A DNA stretch of 64,000 nt from positions 1 through 64,000 of the forward strand of contig CBDUHN010000007.1 in NCBI GenBank assembly GCA_965367295.1, given 5' to 3'. The notes beneath the pieces are model-generated. The model was not told the origin of the DNA and did no database searches. It worked only from the letters and a program-made list of their open reading frames with translations. This document shows, in pieces, positions 26,777 through 35,084 of the stretch (the first letter of the stretch is position 1; every line of letters begins with the position of its first letter). This DNA is from JAIVHA01 sp965367295 (GTDB lineage Bacteria; Pseudomonadota; Gammaproteobacteria; DSM-19610). The position numbers and the translations under genes were made by a program.

Positions 26777-27468
26777 TCAAGGCCATCGTCACCGATATCG
26801 AGGGCACGACCTCCTCGTTATCCTTCGTGAAGGATGAGCTTTTCCCCTATGCCCGCCAACGCATCGCCCATTATGTCTGTGAGCATGCCGGGGAACCGCA
26901 GGTGATGGTGCAGGTGCAACAGGTGCGTACCCTGATGGTGGAGGAGCAAGGGCTGGTGGTGGCGGACATCAGCCTGGATCAGGTCGGCCGGCAACTGGAG
27001 CGCTGGATCGACGAGGATCGCAAGATCACGGCGCTCAAATCCCTGCAGGGAATGATCTGGGAGACAGGGTATCGGAACGGCGACTTTTTCGGTCACCTCT
27101 ACCCCGATGCCGAAGCGGCACTCCGCCGCTGGCATGCAGCAGGGATCGCGCTGTATGTGTATTCCTCCGGCTCCATTTATGCGCAGAAGCTGTTGTTTGG
27201 CCATACCCGTTACGGTGATCTGACCCCCTTGTTCAAGGGTTACTTCGATACCACTACCGGCGCCAAACAGGAAGCGGACGCCTATCGCCGTATCGTCGCG
27301 ACCATCGGCCTTCCGGCACAGGAAACACTGTTCCTGTCGGATATCGAGGCGGAACTGGATGCGGCGCGAGCGGCGGGGATGCAGACCTGCTGGCTGGTAC
27401 GGGAAGGGGTGCTGTCCACGTCGGCGGCGCATCGACAGGTGCGGGATTTCACTGCTATCAGCCTATAG
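26773..27468 (+). CDS. mtnC: enolase-phosphatase E1
   Basis: 231 residues of HAD type. Catalytic Asp is in the opening TDIEGTTSSLSF (8-19); later motifs YSSGSIYAQK and LFLSDIEAELDAA are typical of MtnC. One enzyme both enolises and dephosphorylates the diketo compound to feed MtnD. It completes the mtnB-mtnD-mtnC operon; mtnA and a methylthioadenosine phosphorylase gene are not in this window. Confidence 0.93.
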   Translation: MIKAIVTDIEGTTSSLSFVKDELFPYARQRIAHYVCEHAGEPQVMVQVQQVRTLMVEEQGLVVADISLDQVGRQLERWIDEDRKITALKSLQGMIWETGYRNGDFFGHLYPDAEAALRRWHAAGIALYVYSSGSIYAQKLLFGHTRYGDLTPLFKGYFDTTTGAKQEADAYRRIVATIGLPAQETLFLSDIEAELDAARAAGMQTCWLVREGVLSTSAAHRQVRDFTAISL

Positions 27469-28032
27469 GGCGTGGGGGTGCGCCCGTAGGTCCGAATTTA
27501 TTCAGACAGGGTATTCTCCGGGTACAGGTATTGTAATGAACAACAATAAAGCCTGTCGGATAGCACGTTACTAACCATATGATTTATCCATAATCTCAAC
27601 TGCTTCTGTTGTTCTGAAGTCTGTGGGGACCAATCAAACTTTCCGAGAGCGCGATCGTATATTCGAGGTTTCTTAAGGTCGGTTATCGGCACAATCGGGG
27701 CATTGAGCAATTACTTATAAATTCGCCTGTTTTACGACAGCAATCGACCCATACCGTCCTCTCGCCAACTGTAAATTATTGTGACGATTAGGCTATGAAA
27801 AAAAGACATTTATTATCAAATACTTTACACCTCAGTAATCGAGGAATTTCTATATATTGGCTATTTGCATGAAAAAATTCGGTATATTAGTTAGCCACTA
27901 TTACGGCATAAATATTGCTTACACATTTAGTATAAACAAGAACACCTAATGATGGCTTAGGTTAGAGAGGGTGTTTATATTTCCTATATTTGCATAGAAA
28001 TTTATATCAATAACAACCAGAGGATTATAAAA
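27469..28032. other. 564-bp AT-rich gap upstream of the PEP-CTERM gene
   Basis: No gene was seen. The first 45 bases hold a copy of the palindromic repeat family (27483-27511). From about 27720 the sequence is strongly AT-rich up to the ribosome site CAGAGGATT of the next gene, so it most likely holds a promoter region with control sites. No single -35/-10 pair stands out. Confidence 0.5.
27483..27511. repeat. short palindromic repeat, group member
   Basis: Copy reading CCGTAGGTCCGAATTTATTC and its complement, with one mismatch in the right arm. It lies 15 bases after mtnC and may help end transcription. Confidence 0.5.
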
Positions 28033-28599
28033 ATGAGAAAAATCGGCAGGAAAATCGTCAAGGTGGCTTGTATTGCCGTGGCCATTACCGTGTCGGCCAG
28101 TACCGGGGCAGCCACGATGGTGAGGAGTGGTATCACCATGCAGGGAATTACCGAGGTCAATGTTGAGGGTTATGGCCTGTACGATGCGACCTTCAGCAAT
28201 ACCTGGCAGGGCGAGACCTACAGTCAGGATTTTACCATCGCCGCGACCAATGCATTATTCAATCTGTTTTCGCCCGGGGGGGAATTCCAGCTGACCTACT
28301 GGGACGGGACTCCCGAAGTCACGGAAGGTTGTGAATCCCATCCGAACTGCCAGTGGCTGACACCCTATGAACTTGTCCACTTCTCGTCAGATTCGGTGCA
28401 TGGGCCAGCATTTGCAAACTGGGCTACCGACAGTTACGACACAGTCGTGGCGTCGCTCTACGCGAATCCGCAAACCGACTACACAGGAATAACTCATGTC
28501 TCATGGGCGGTCTCCTCGGTGCCGGTTCCAGCTGCGGTATGGCTATTCGGCTCAGGCCTTATAGGTTTAATCGGTGTTGCAAGACGTAAAAAATCATAA
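28033..28599 (+). CDS. PEP-CTERM-type exported protein
   Basis: 188 residues. A signal peptide (about 1-30, ending TGAA) leads to a beta-rich mature part with one close Cys pair (CESHPNC). The C-terminus is a sorting signal: VPVPAAVWLFGSGLIGLIGV followed by ARRKK, i.e. the VPEP-like motif, a membrane helix and basic residues. Exosortase proteins process such tails and place the protein in an extracellular polysaccharide matrix. No exosortase is in the window, so it must be encoded elsewhere. Confidence 0.87.
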   Translation: MRKIGRKIVKVACIAVAITVSASTGAATMVRSGITMQGITEVNVEGYGLYDATFSNTWQGETYSQDFTIAATNALFNLFSPGGEFQLTYWDGTPEVTEGCESHPNCQWLTPYELVHFSSDSVHGPAFANWATDSYDTVVASLYANPQTDYTGITHVSWAVSSVPVPAAVWLFGSGLIGLIGVARRKKS

Positions 28600-28620
28600 C
28601 GATTAAATGTTAATCAAACG

Positions 28621-28643
28621 CGGCTTCTTCGGAAGCCGTTTTT
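28621..28643 (+). terminator. intrinsic terminator of the PEP-CTERM gene
   Basis: Perfect 7-bp stem (28621-28627 with 28632-28638), a stable TTCG tetraloop and five T. It lies 21 bases after the stop. Confidence 0.88.
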
Positions 28644-28864
28644 GTTTGTAGCGAAGGTCGCTTATGCCCGATAGTTGCCGATCAGGAACCATGCTTCGGT
28701 GGGAATTCATTTGTTTCCTAATGCCCACTAACGGCACAAAGCTGTCCTTACTCAGCTGCTAATTCGGATTCAAAATCCGGCTCTCGCAGGGTCTTTGCCC
28801 TTAAACAAACTTAGCGTCCGACGGATTATATTCCCGCCTGACGGACCTGACTGTTTCTTATCAA

Positions 28865-28890
28865 TTGTCCGAATAAATTCGGACCTGCAG
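28865..28890. repeat. short palindromic repeat, group member
   Basis: One of the cleanest copies: GTCCGAATAAATTCGGAC is a perfect palindrome apart from the centre, followed by CTGCAG. It stands between the PEP-CTERM terminator and the end of the anti-sigma gene. Confidence 0.6.
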
Positions 28891-28905
28891 TTGCCAACAA
28901 GCCGC

Positions 28906-29625
28906 TTATGCCTCGGGCAGATGATCCATCTTCACGTAGGTCCAGCCTTCCATGACCCGGTTGACGATGTGATCCACCGCGGTCTGGCCGGCTTCCACTT
29001 CCTTGAGTAATTCTGGATTGACACCCTGGCGGCGCAGGTTGCGAATGGAATTCATACAGGCGAAGAAATGCAGGTTTTTGTAGGTCGCCATCATTTCCAT
29101 TACCTTGTGCTCGTACGGTGACATGCCCGGGCGCAACAGATCGAGACCGCCGGCATTGGTGACGACTTCCACCATGGCGTCTCCGGCATGTTCCTTGAGG
29201 TAGCTTTCTGCGTAGGCGAGGGTGGCGGAGAAGCGTTCGGGATCGGATTCGCCTATGTGCAGTATCAGCTTGTTGGGTTGCTGGTGGTCCATCACTGCCG
29301 CAGCCTGGCTGCTCCATAGTGGTGCCGACTTATAACCCAGTATGCCTACGCCGAAGCACAGGGCCAGCACCAGGAATGATGCTGCGACGCCATAGGCCTG
29401 TATCCAGCGGTTTTGCACCTGGATGGCCTTCTGCTGCACGGGCGGTTCGGCACCGGCGAAGGCCAGGCGCACCATTTCCTTGGTACGGCGCAGACGCACA
29501 ACCCGTTCCTGCAGGCGGCTGTCCTGCTGCATTGCGACACGGATGGACTGCTGTGTAACGTTATCGAGTTCGCCATCGATAAAGGTGTGCAGTAATTCGT
29601 CACTGAATGTTTCGCTGTTACTCAT
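28906..29625 (-). CDS. membrane anti-sigma factor with DsrE-like periplasmic domain
   Basis: 239 residues. The cytoplasmic part (1-70) has the anti-sigma pattern LLHTFIDGEL followed by a long helix, but lacks the zinc-ligating HxxxCxxC of ZAS proteins. One membrane helix lies at about 77-98. The rest (about 118-235) resembles a DsrE/DsrF-like fold: KLILHIGESDPERF, VEVVTNAGGLDLL and Cys190 in FFACMNSI, matching the FAACENT segment of the exported DsrE-like protein encoded at 30351. The gene begins 1 base after the sigma-factor stop, so the two are one operon. A sulfur- or redox-sensing role is inference. Confidence 0.75.
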   Translation of the reverse strand: MSNSETFSDELLHTFIDGELDNVTQQSIRVAMQQDSRLQERVVRLRRTKEMVRLAFAGAEPPVQQKAIQVQNRWIQAYGVAASFLVLALCFGVGILGYKSAPLWSSQAAAVMDHQQPNKLILHIGESDPERFSATLAYAESYLKEHAGDAMVEVVTNAGGLDLLRPGMSPYEHKVMEMMATYKNLHFFACMNSIRNLRRQGVNPELLKEVEAGQTAVDHIVNRVMEGWTYVKMDHLPEA

Positions 29626-29626
29626 C

Positions 29627-30187
29627 TCATTTCACTCTTCGAAGATGACCTTTCTGAAGACCAATTCCCGGCTCCATCTCCTCCAGTGCGGATTGCAGGG
29701 CCTTTCTGGCCCGGTGCAGGCGGCTCATGACCGTGCCGATCGGGATATCCAGAATAGTGGCTACCTCACAATAGGCGAAGCCCTCCAGATCCACCAGGGC
29801 AACGACCTGGCGTTGTTCGACGGCCAGGTCGGCAACGGCACAGCGGACACGGGTGACGATCTCCAGCGAATGGATCGCGGATTCCGTATCCCGCCCATCC
29901 TGCTGCAGTTCGTCATCATATTCACACTCATTCCGCCGGCGCCGCAGGTGCTGGCGCCAGGCATTGTTCAAGATGCTGTATAACCAGGCATTTAACCGCT
30001 CCTGTTCACGCAGCTGATGACAGCGCTGGATGGCCATGGTCATGGTCTCCTGCACCAGGTCATCGGCAAGCATCTCACTCCCACACCATGCCAGGGCAAC
30101 CTTGTAGAGACGAGTACGTGACTCGGCAATCCGGTTGCGCAGGGCATAACTGCTGCAAAGGCGACCTATTATTTTCATAGTACCCAT
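29627..30187 (-). CDS. ECF-family RNA polymerase sigma factor
   Basis: 186 residues (the internal ATG at 30178 also possible). Region 2 is visible as SEMLADDLVQETMTMAI with the -10-reading helix after it, and region 4 as LEGFAYCEVATILDIPIGTV followed by MSRLHRARKAL. Between them lies a short linker, as in group IV sigma factors. It is followed at once by its anti-sigma gene and is divergent from the DsrE-like/porin genes, which are its likely targets. Confidence 0.88.
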   Translation of the reverse strand: MGTMKIIGRLCSSYALRNRIAESRTRLYKVALAWCGSEMLADDLVQETMTMAIQRCHQLREQERLNAWLYSILNNAWRQHLRRRRNECEYDDELQQDGRDTESAIHSLEIVTRVRCAVADLAVEQRQVVALVDLEGFAYCEVATILDIPIGTVMSRLHRARKALQSALEEMEPGIGLQKGHLRRVK

Positions 30188-30262
30188 CTAGATGCAGCAT
30201 CTGCGGGTTTTATTCTCGAATTCCCAAAAAAAAATCATTTTGGCCAGGGTGCCGGTTGTCCA

Positions 30263-30292
30263 GGAATAATTTCCGGCGAGCGGGACTCTACT
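30263..30292 (+). promoter_or_regulatory. possible ECF-sigma promoter for the DsrE/porin genes
   Basis: GGAATAA at 30263-30269 and TCTACT at 30287-30292, 17 bases apart, resemble the GGAAC-type -35 and TCT-type -10 of RpoE-like sigma factors. They lie 59 bases before the DsrE-like start, in the 163-bp space between divergent genes. This rests on sequence likeness alone. Confidence 0.35.
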
Positions 30293-30350
30293 GGGGCGGA
30301 CACACCAAGGTGTTCGTTACCGCTGAATGATCGTAATTCGAGGAGTCATT

Positions 30351-30812
30351 ATGTTGAAAAACCACCCACCGTTGCTGCAATGGTTTCTGGCACTGCTACT
30401 GCTCTCCCTGTGCGGGACTGCTGCGGCTGCCGAGGAATCCGCCGCCAAGCCCTTCGTCCAGAAAAAAATCGTGCTGCAGATCAGTGATCCTGATCCCTTC
30501 AAACAGACACTGGTACTGAATGTCGCCGGAAATATCATCAAGCATTACGGTCCCGATGTCGTGGATATCGAGATCGTGGCATTCGGTCCCGGACTACGTT
30601 TGCTGCTGGCGGATAATTCCAATGCCGATCGTATCGACCGCCTGGCCAATGACAGCGGCGTGCGTTTTGCTGCCTGCGAAAACACCCTCACCAATTTCAC
30701 CAAACAACTCGGTCATGAACCCGCACTGAGCCCGCATGCGACCCATGTATCCGCAGGCGTGGTCCGCATTCTGGATCTGACCGAGCAGGGTTATACGCTG
30801 ATCAAACCATAA
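30351..30812 (+). CDS. exported DsrE-like protein
   Basis: 153 residues from ATG 30351. Signal peptide (helix 9-21, AAAAE cleavage). The mature domain is DsrE/DsrF-like: KKIVLQISDPDPFKQTLVLN, VDIEIVAFGPGLRLL, and the Cys-containing FAACENTL (Cys109). Periplasmic DsrE-type proteins occur in sulfur-oxidising and other proteobacteria, but their function is poorly known. The porin starts 33 bases later, so they are likely cotranscribed. Its fold matches the periplasmic half of the neighbouring anti-sigma factor. Confidence 0.83.
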   Translation: MLKNHPPLLQWFLALLLLSLCGTAAAAEESAAKPFVQKKIVLQISDPDPFKQTLVLNVAGNIIKHYGPDVVDIEIVAFGPGLRLLLADNSNADRIDRLANDSGVRFAACENTLTNFTKQLGHEPALSPHATHVSAGVVRILDLTEQGYTLIKP

Positions 30813-30845
30813 AACATGGCGCAAGCACACACTGGAGGATTACCT

Positions 30846-32156
30846 ATGCAAGTACTGAATACATTCAAGCTCGGCGCCGTGATGGCGGGCGTTATGATAG
30901 CGGGCCAGGCGTCGGCATCCAATTGGCTGATGCTGCAGGGCACTGAGCCGGCGGGTTCGTCGGAGGTGGCCAAATTGTGGGGCTTCATTCAGCCGGAATA
31001 CCAGGCCACCGATGGCACTAAACTCAAGGCCGGCCCCTGGAGCGGTCAGGATGCGATCTTCAACCAGATTGGTCCCGACCTGGATACCGAATCCCAGTTC
31101 AATATCCGTCGTGCCCGTATCGGGGTGCGTGGGGTCGGTTTCCCGCTGGACAGCAACGTGAACTATTTCTTCCTGGCGGAAGCCGGTAATAACGGCATTA
31201 CCAAGGGTGATGGCGGTGGTGTGAAGATTACCGATGCCAGCGTGACCTTCAGTCATATTCCGGGGGCGCGGGTGCGCGTGGGGCAGTTCAAGTATCCCGG
31301 CTCGGAAGAGGGACTGCAGGCCATCCATGTCTTTGACTATATCAATTTCACCAATGTGACCAATGGTCTGTTGCTGGAGCGCTATTTTGATGGCGACGGC
31401 TCCGATACCCAGTCGGCCAACAGCCCCAATGGATCGGTCGGCGCCTTCCGTGATGTGGGGGTGCAGGTGTTCGATACCTTCAAGCGCAATGACTGGGAAC
31501 ACAGCTATGCATTGATGGTGGGTAACGGCAACGGTATCGCCCGTGGTGATAATGATGACAACAAGGATGTCTATGCATACTGGTCATCGGAAAAGGTCTT
31601 CGGCGGCAAGGGCGGGCGTCGTGAGGGATGGAAGATGTTCATCTGGAGTCAGCAGGGCAAGCGTACCCTGACCCTGCCTACGGAACAGGAGTTCGATCGT
31701 GATCGCTGGGGTCTTGGTACCACCCTGCGCAAGGACAAGTACCGGGCCGCATTCGAGTACATCAAGGCGGACGGCATGATCGTCAACGGTACCGATGGCG
31801 GTGCAGTGGCCGGTAGTCGTAATAATGCCGATACTGCTACCGCATCCTGGAACGTGGCAACCGATGGTGAAGCCGATGGCTGGTATGCCCATTTCGGGTA
31901 TGCCGTCACCCCGAAATGGGAACTGGACCTGCGTTACGACGTCCTCAACCGGGTGACCGATGTGTCCGCGAATGAACGCCAGTTCGATACCTGGACCCTG
32001 GGTGCCCAGTACTTCCTCAACAAGAAGACCCGGGTGATCTTCAACTATGAGATCCGCGATGCGGAAGCACCCAATCTGCCGGGTAGCGCGGTGCCCAACC
32101 AGATCCTGGATGGCATCGACAACCGGGTGGCGCTGCAGGTGCTGGCGATATTCTGA
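30846..32156 (+). CDS. OprO/OprP-type outer-membrane porin
   Basis: 436 residues from ATG 30846, with GGAGG 11 bases before it. Signal peptide ending SASA, then a beta-barrel with many alternating strands (RRARIGVRGVGFPLDSNVNY, AAFEYIKADG, WELDLRYDVLNRV) and a final Phe, as in outer-membrane barrels. The fold matches the phosphate-selective porin O/P family, although many members carry other anions. It belongs to the DsrE-like unit and is probably controlled by the divergent sigma factor. Confidence 0.85.
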   Translation: MQVLNTFKLGAVMAGVMIAGQASASNWLMLQGTEPAGSSEVAKLWGFIQPEYQATDGTKLKAGPWSGQDAIFNQIGPDLDTESQFNIRRARIGVRGVGFPLDSNVNYFFLAEAGNNGITKGDGGGVKITDASVTFSHIPGARVRVGQFKYPGSEEGLQAIHVFDYINFTNVTNGLLLERYFDGDGSDTQSANSPNGSVGAFRDVGVQVFDTFKRNDWEHSYALMVGNGNGIARGDNDDNKDVYAYWSSEKVFGGKGGRREGWKMFIWSQQGKRTLTLPTEQEFDRDRWGLGTTLRKDKYRAAFEYIKADGMIVNGTDGGAVAGSRNNADTATASWNVATDGEADGWYAHFGYAVTPKWELDLRYDVLNRVTDVSANERQFDTWTLGAQYFLNKKTRVIFNYEIRDAEAPNLPGSAVPNQILDGIDNRVALQVLAIF

Positions 32157-32171
32157 TACGGGTCTGAAAGG

Positions 32172-32205
32172 CCGTCTTCGCCAGGGATGGCGGAGCGGTT
32201 TTTTT
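32172..32205 (+). terminator. probable intrinsic terminator after the porin gene
   Basis: An imperfect GC-rich hairpin (CCGTCTTCGCC with GGCGGAGCGG) followed by seven T at 32199-32205. It lies 16 bases after the porin stop and just before the end of the small reverse gene. Confidence 0.6.
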
Positions 32206-32209
32206 CCGC

Positions 32210-32377
32210 TTAGTAGCGATTCACGTTGCTGACGTCTTCCACGAAGCCGGAATCGGCAAATGGCTCATCCGGTGCGAATTTCGCCACCACAAAAAAAATC
32301 AGTCCCGTGATGACAATGGCCACCGTAGCCGTGATGGCATTTTTCAGGTTCTGTTTTTGCCTGGAGGTTCGTTTCAT
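32210..32377 (-). CDS. small single-pass membrane protein, 55 residues
   Basis: Reading leftwards from ATG at 32377 to TAA at 32212-32210. The peptide starts MKRTSRQKQN (highly basic), then has one membrane helix (about 13-33, ITATVAIVITGLIFFVV) and an acidic, probably periplasmic tail ending NVNRY. Basic-in/acidic-out layout is what a real membrane protein shows. The ribosome site is weak. No family was recognised. It lies between the porin terminator and rimO on the same strand as rimO but in the opposite part of the gap, with its own start. Confidence 0.6.
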   Translation of the reverse strand: MKRTSRQKQNLKNAITATVAIVITGLIFFVVAKFAPDEPFADSGFVEDVSNVNRY

Positions 32378-32522
32378 AAGCGTGATGGTTCTATTTCTGG
32401 TTACAACGGTCTGCGGATCGGGAAATAACCCGATGCGCGCGGCTTACTAGTAGGTATCGGACGCCAGGCTGAAAATATTAGCGAAATCGCACGTAGTGCA
32501 AAACGTATTTATAAACAATATG

Positions 32523-33842
32523 TTATTGATTTTCTTCGGCGACCAGGTCGTGTTCGTCGGCACCGGTCACCGTGACCGACAGCAGGTCGCCCGGCGCGGC
32601 CTCTGATCTTCCCTCGATATACACCAGCCCATCGATCTCGGGGGCATCGGCGCTGCTGCGGGCAATGACCCCGTCTTCGCCAACCTCGTCCACCATCACC
32701 GTCAACCGTCGGCCAATCTTCTGTTGAAGTTTGGCAGCGCTGATCTGTGCCTGTTTTTCCATGAACCGTTCCAGGCGTTCCTGCTTGAGGGTCTCCGGCA
32801 CCGGGCCTGGCAGTGCATTGGCGGCGGCACCTTCGACAGCCGAGTAGGCAAAGCAACCCACGCGGTCGAGCTGGGCCTCGTCGAGAAAGTCCAGCAGCTG
32901 TTCGAAGTCCTGTTCCGTCTCGCCAGGAAAACCGACGATGAAGGTACTGCGCAGGGTGAGGTCGGGACAGGTCTCGCGCCAGCGGCGAATCCGTTCCAGG
33001 GTGTTCTCGCTGTGGGCGGGACGGCGCATGGCCTTGAGGATGGTCGGACTGGCATGCTGAAAGGGGATGTCCAGATAGGGCAGAATCCTGCCTTGTGCCA
33101 TGAGCGGGATCACCTCATCCACGTGTGGATAAGGATAGACGTAATGCAGCCGCACCCAGACCCCAAGGTCGCCCAGTGCCCGGGCCAGGTCGAGGAAGCG
33201 GGTCCTGACCGGCTTGCCGCCCCAGAAACCAGTCTGGTATTTCACGTCCACGCCGTAGGCGCTGGTATCCTGGGAAATGACCAGCAGTTCCTTAACCCCC
33301 GCCTGCACCAGGTTTTCGGCCTCCTGCATGACCTCGCCGATGGGACGGCTCACCAGGTCGCCGCGCAGGGCAGGAATAATGCAGAAGCGACAGCGGTGAT
33401 TGCAGCCCTCGGAGATCTTCAGATAGGCGTAGTGCTTTGGGGTCAACTTGATGCCCTGGGGCGGGATCAGGCTGGTGTAGGGGTCATGTTCCGGCGGCAG
33501 ATGCTGATGCACGGCGGCCATGACCTCCTGCAGGGCATGGGGGCCGGTTACCGCCAGTACCTGCGGATGGGTCTGCTGCACGATGTCACCCTTGGCGCCG
33601 AGGCAGCCGGTGACGATCACCTTGCCGTTTTCGGCCAGGGCCTCGCCGATGGCGTCCAGGGATTCCTCCACCGCCGCATCGATGAAACCGCAGGTATTGA
33701 CCACTACCAGATCGGCCTGCTCGTAGCTGGGGCTGATCTGATAACCCTCGGCGCGCAACTGGGTGAGGATCTGTTCCGAATCCACCAGCGCCTTGGGACA
33801 GCCGAGGCTGACGAAGCCGACCTTTTTTTCCGTGTTGTTCAT
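32523..33842 (-). CDS. rimO: ribosomal protein S12 methylthiotransferase
   Basis: 439 residues from ATG 33842; the frame is open to 33902, but the RimO family starts at about KVGFVSLGCPKALVDSE. The three UPF0004 cysteines, the radical SAM motif CNHRCRFC in SEGCNHRCRFCIIPALRGD, and a C-terminal TRAM domain are all present. RimO adds a methylthio group to Asp88 of ribosomal protein S12. Single gene; normal length. Confidence 0.94.
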   Translation of the reverse strand: MNNTEKKVGFVSLGCPKALVDSEQILTQLRAEGYQISPSYEQADLVVVNTCGFIDAAVEESLDAIGEALAENGKVIVTGCLGAKGDIVQQTHPQVLAVTGPHALQEVMAAVHQHLPPEHDPYTSLIPPQGIKLTPKHYAYLKISEGCNHRCRFCIIPALRGDLVSRPIGEVMQEAENLVQAGVKELLVISQDTSAYGVDVKYQTGFWGGKPVRTRFLDLARALGDLGVWVRLHYVYPYPHVDEVIPLMAQGRILPYLDIPFQHASPTILKAMRRPAHSENTLERIRRWRETCPDLTLRSTFIVGFPGETEQDFEQLLDFLDEAQLDRVGCFAYSAVEGAAANALPGPVPETLKQERLERFMEKQAQISAAKLQQKIGRRLTVMVDEVGEDGVIARSSADAPEIDGLVYIEGRSEAAPGDLLSVTVTGADEHDLVAEENQ

Positions 33843-33936
33843 GTGCTGCTGTGTACCTACCGAAGGAGTCAGGGGATGTTCACACCAAAGTGCGCGAAGC
33901 ATTATGGATATTGGGTAAGGAGTCCCCGGTCAATTC

Positions 33937-33998
33937 GTCATGCTGGACTTGATCCGACATCCGGTCCAGGAGGATTCCGGCCGGAGCCGGAATGACGG
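33937..33998. repeat. palindromic repeat of the CATGCTGGACTTGATC type
   Basis: An interspersed-repeat unit: GTCATGCTGGACTTGATCC on the left and a hairpin ATTCCGGCCGGAGCCGGAAT on the right (33974-33993). Such units recur in many proteobacterial genomes as REP-like or miniature elements. It lies between rimO and the FMN reductase gene. Confidence 0.55.
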
Positions 33999-34038
33999 GC
34001 AGGAAATCAATCGGAGATGCCTTGAAAAATTTGCGTCC

Positions 34039-34058
34039 TTCACACCCTTTGGTGTGAA
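34039..34058 (-). terminator. possible terminator of the FMN reductase gene
   Basis: Perfect 8-bp stem (34039-34046 with 34051-34058), 4-base loop, and on the reverse strand a T-run eight bases after the stem. About 30 bases past the gene's stop. The distance between stem and T-run is larger than usual. Confidence 0.4.
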
Positions 34059-34086
34059 AAGGGTTTTCGGGTTTCCCGTAACCAGT

Positions 34087-34698
34087 CTACATGCCGTTCT
34101 TGAATTTCGGGTCGAAGGTCTTGCCACTGGCGCGCACCTCCCGCAGGGCCGTAGCGTATTCTTTCAGGATGCCCAGGGCAAAGGGAATGCGCTCGCGAAA
34201 ATATTCATCGGCAATGGCATTGTTTTCGTCATGTTCGTTGAGGACCGCTTCGACGTTGCGCACGATGAGTTGTTCCGGGATGTAGCAGATACGGTTGTTT
34301 TTGTAGCTGCTCATGCGCAGCTCGGCGATAGGGTAGGCACCGCCATCGCCGCTGGAGATAGAGCACAGCAGGCCGGGTTTGTGTGCGAGCTCGCCTTTGC
34401 CCCACATCAAGAAGAAATTCTTCAGCCCCGACGGCACCATGCCGTGCCACTCCGGGCTGATCACCACGAAGCCATCGCTCTCAGCCAGCTCCTCGGAGAT
34501 GGGTTGCAGGCGTTCCTTCCAGGCAGGGTCACCGTCCCAGATACCCTCATCCCAGAGCGGCAGCGGGAAATCCGCCAGGTCCAGGTAGTACACCTCGTCA
34601 CACAGCTTCTGCTCCAGCAGGGTTTTTTCGATATACCGGCCGACCTTGTCGCTTTGCGATGGGCGGCGGTGGCTGCCGCAGATAATGCTGAATTTCAT
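34087..34698 (-). CDS. NADPH-dependent FMN reductase-family flavoprotein
   Basis: 203 residues from ATG 34698. Flavodoxin-like fold: SIICGSHRRPSQSDKVGRY carries the FMN phosphate loop (GSxRxxS), and SDGFVVISPEWHGMVPSGLKN matches the second FMN segment (P-E-Y/W-x-G). It probably reduces quinones, azo compounds or chromate, or supplies reduced FMN. The frame is open far upstream, but that part lies in a repeat element. Confidence 0.87.
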   Translation of the reverse strand: MKFSIICGSHRRPSQSDKVGRYIEKTLLEQKLCDEVYYLDLADFPLPLWDEGIWDGDPAWKERLQPISEELAESDGFVVISPEWHGMVPSGLKNFFLMWGKGELAHKPGLLCSISSGDGGAYPIAELRMSSYKNNRICYIPEQLIVRNVEAVLNEHDENNAIADEYFRERIPFALGILKEYATALREVRASGKTFDPKFKNGM

Positions 34699-34813
34699 GT
34701 GTTCGGTAACCCTGTATGCGAATTCGCAGGGAATTGTACCGGAAAGGCGCAGGGGCGTCCCGAAGCGCGGCGAATATCCTGATAGACCCTGGGTGATCCC
34801 GGCGGGATAATCA

Positions 34814-35078
34814 GGGCTTGTTCCCCCTGATCCAATCGGCGCTGTTGTGCCTGAAAAAGCGCCAATCAAGGCGCGAGGAGAGAAGTTTGGTGATACCAAA
34901 TGAACGAGGAGCCACGCGCAGTGGCGCTTTTTCAGGCACAACCCGAAGGGCTGGGCCTCTGTTTCGGCCCAGCGGCGTTATCATTCGTTCCTGTAGAATG
35001 ACTACCCCTCGCTCATTCTGTCTTGCTGGACGAAAACAGAGGCCCGGCAGAGCCGATTGGATCAGGGTGAGCAGGCCC
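34814..35078. repeat. 265-bp nested inverted-repeat element
   Basis: Outer inverted repeats of 27 bp (34814-34840 and 35052-35078; 24 of 27 match) enclose a perfect 20-bp inverted repeat (34844-34863 with 34923-34942), a perfect 7-bp hairpin (34951-34957 with 34966-34972), a second long pairing (34953-34966 with 35031-35045) and a further hairpin (34995-35001 with 35013-35019). The arrangement suggests a miniature non-autonomous element or a highly structured RNA. It sits between two divergent genes, so it may also carry their promoters. No target duplication was identified. Confidence 0.6.
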
Positions 35079-35084
35079 TAGAAT

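Noticed and set aside
32724..33995. Long forward open frame of 423 codons
   Set aside because: It runs antisense over rimO, whose motifs and length are complete; the frame is a by-product of GC-rich codon use.
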